A DNA stretch of 5,583 nt. Source: an uncultured Clostridia bacterium. GTDB taxonomy: Bacteria > Bacillota > Clostridia > Christensenellales > UBA1242. The stretch covers positions 1-5,583 of the forward strand of contig CALWAB010000074.1 of assembly GCA_944372745.1 (NCBI GenBank), given 5' to 3'. The notes under the pieces were generated by a model. That model was not told the DNA's origin, searched no databases, and was given only the letters and a program-made list of their open reading frames with translations. The position numbers and the translations under genes are program-made. Shown one piece after another: positions 5,551 through 5,583 of the stretch (the first letter of the stretch is position 1; each line of letters opens with the position of its first letter).

Positions 5551-5583
5551 AAGTAAATATAATTTGCTTCAGGCTGTAGTAGA
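5551..5583. repeat. Direct repeat, copy 2, truncated by window end
   Basis: It begins 313 bases after copy 1 and is identical except for T5554. The identity runs up to the last base of the window, so the true repeat is probably longer and may be a full tandem unit. Confidence 0.93.

Noticed and set aside
5238..5583. CRISPR array
   Set aside because: Only two repeat copies are seen, about 280 bases lie between them, and no cas genes are present.
5172..5583. Insertion sequence or group I/II intron
   Set aside because: No transposase or reverse transcriptase is present, no terminal inverted repeats with target duplication are visible, and no domain V or P-Q-R-S core was found.

Overview
The window is A+T-rich and every supported protein gene lies on the minus strand. 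Gene style points to a low-GC Bacillota (Firmicutes) bacterium, probably an uncultured Clostridia- or Bacilli-like lineage: strong AAGGAG/GGAG ribosome sites, a consensus TTGACA-N17-TATAAT promoter, TAA stops, short intergenic gaps and hairpin-plus-T-run terminators. No TGA codon has to be read through, so the standard code fits. Finer taxonomy cannot be read from the sequence.

Layout in transcription order (right to left). Bases 5172-5583 hold a non-coding repeat region. A 33-base segment at 5238-5270 recurs at 5551-5583, 313 bases later, and the second copy runs into the window edge. The DNA between is rich in inverted repeats and has a terminator-like hairpin on the plus strand. Bases 4102-5109 encode an extended short-chain dehydrogenase/NAD-dependent epimerase-like protein with its own promoter, followed by one or two terminators. 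Bases 3820 down to 1 carry a tight three-gene operon: an isochorismatase-fold amidase that is probably nicotinamidase (pncA), nicotinate phosphoribosyltransferase (pncB) and glutamine-dependent NAD synthetase (nadE, cut by the left edge).

The operon is a nearly complete pyridine salvage (Preiss-Handler) route: nicotinamide to nicotinate (PncA), nicotinate to NaMN (PncB), and NaAD to NAD with glutamine as nitrogen donor (NadE). The middle adenylyltransferase step (NadD) is not in the window. A near-perfect sigma-A promoter precedes pncA. Two identical 11-base palindromes, 14 bases apart, cover the end of its -10 box and its predicted start, which looks like a repressor operator. An 11-base piece of the same sequence lies in the spacer of the dehydrogenase promoter, so the two units may share a regulator.

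The least explained part is the repeat region. It has no convincing protein gene but contains several perfect hairpins, a 9-base long-range complement, mutually exclusive pairings and a plus-strand terminator, all inside a unit that starts to repeat. It is the best candidate here for something undescribed: a tandemly repeated structured RNA or a mobile/repeat DNA family.
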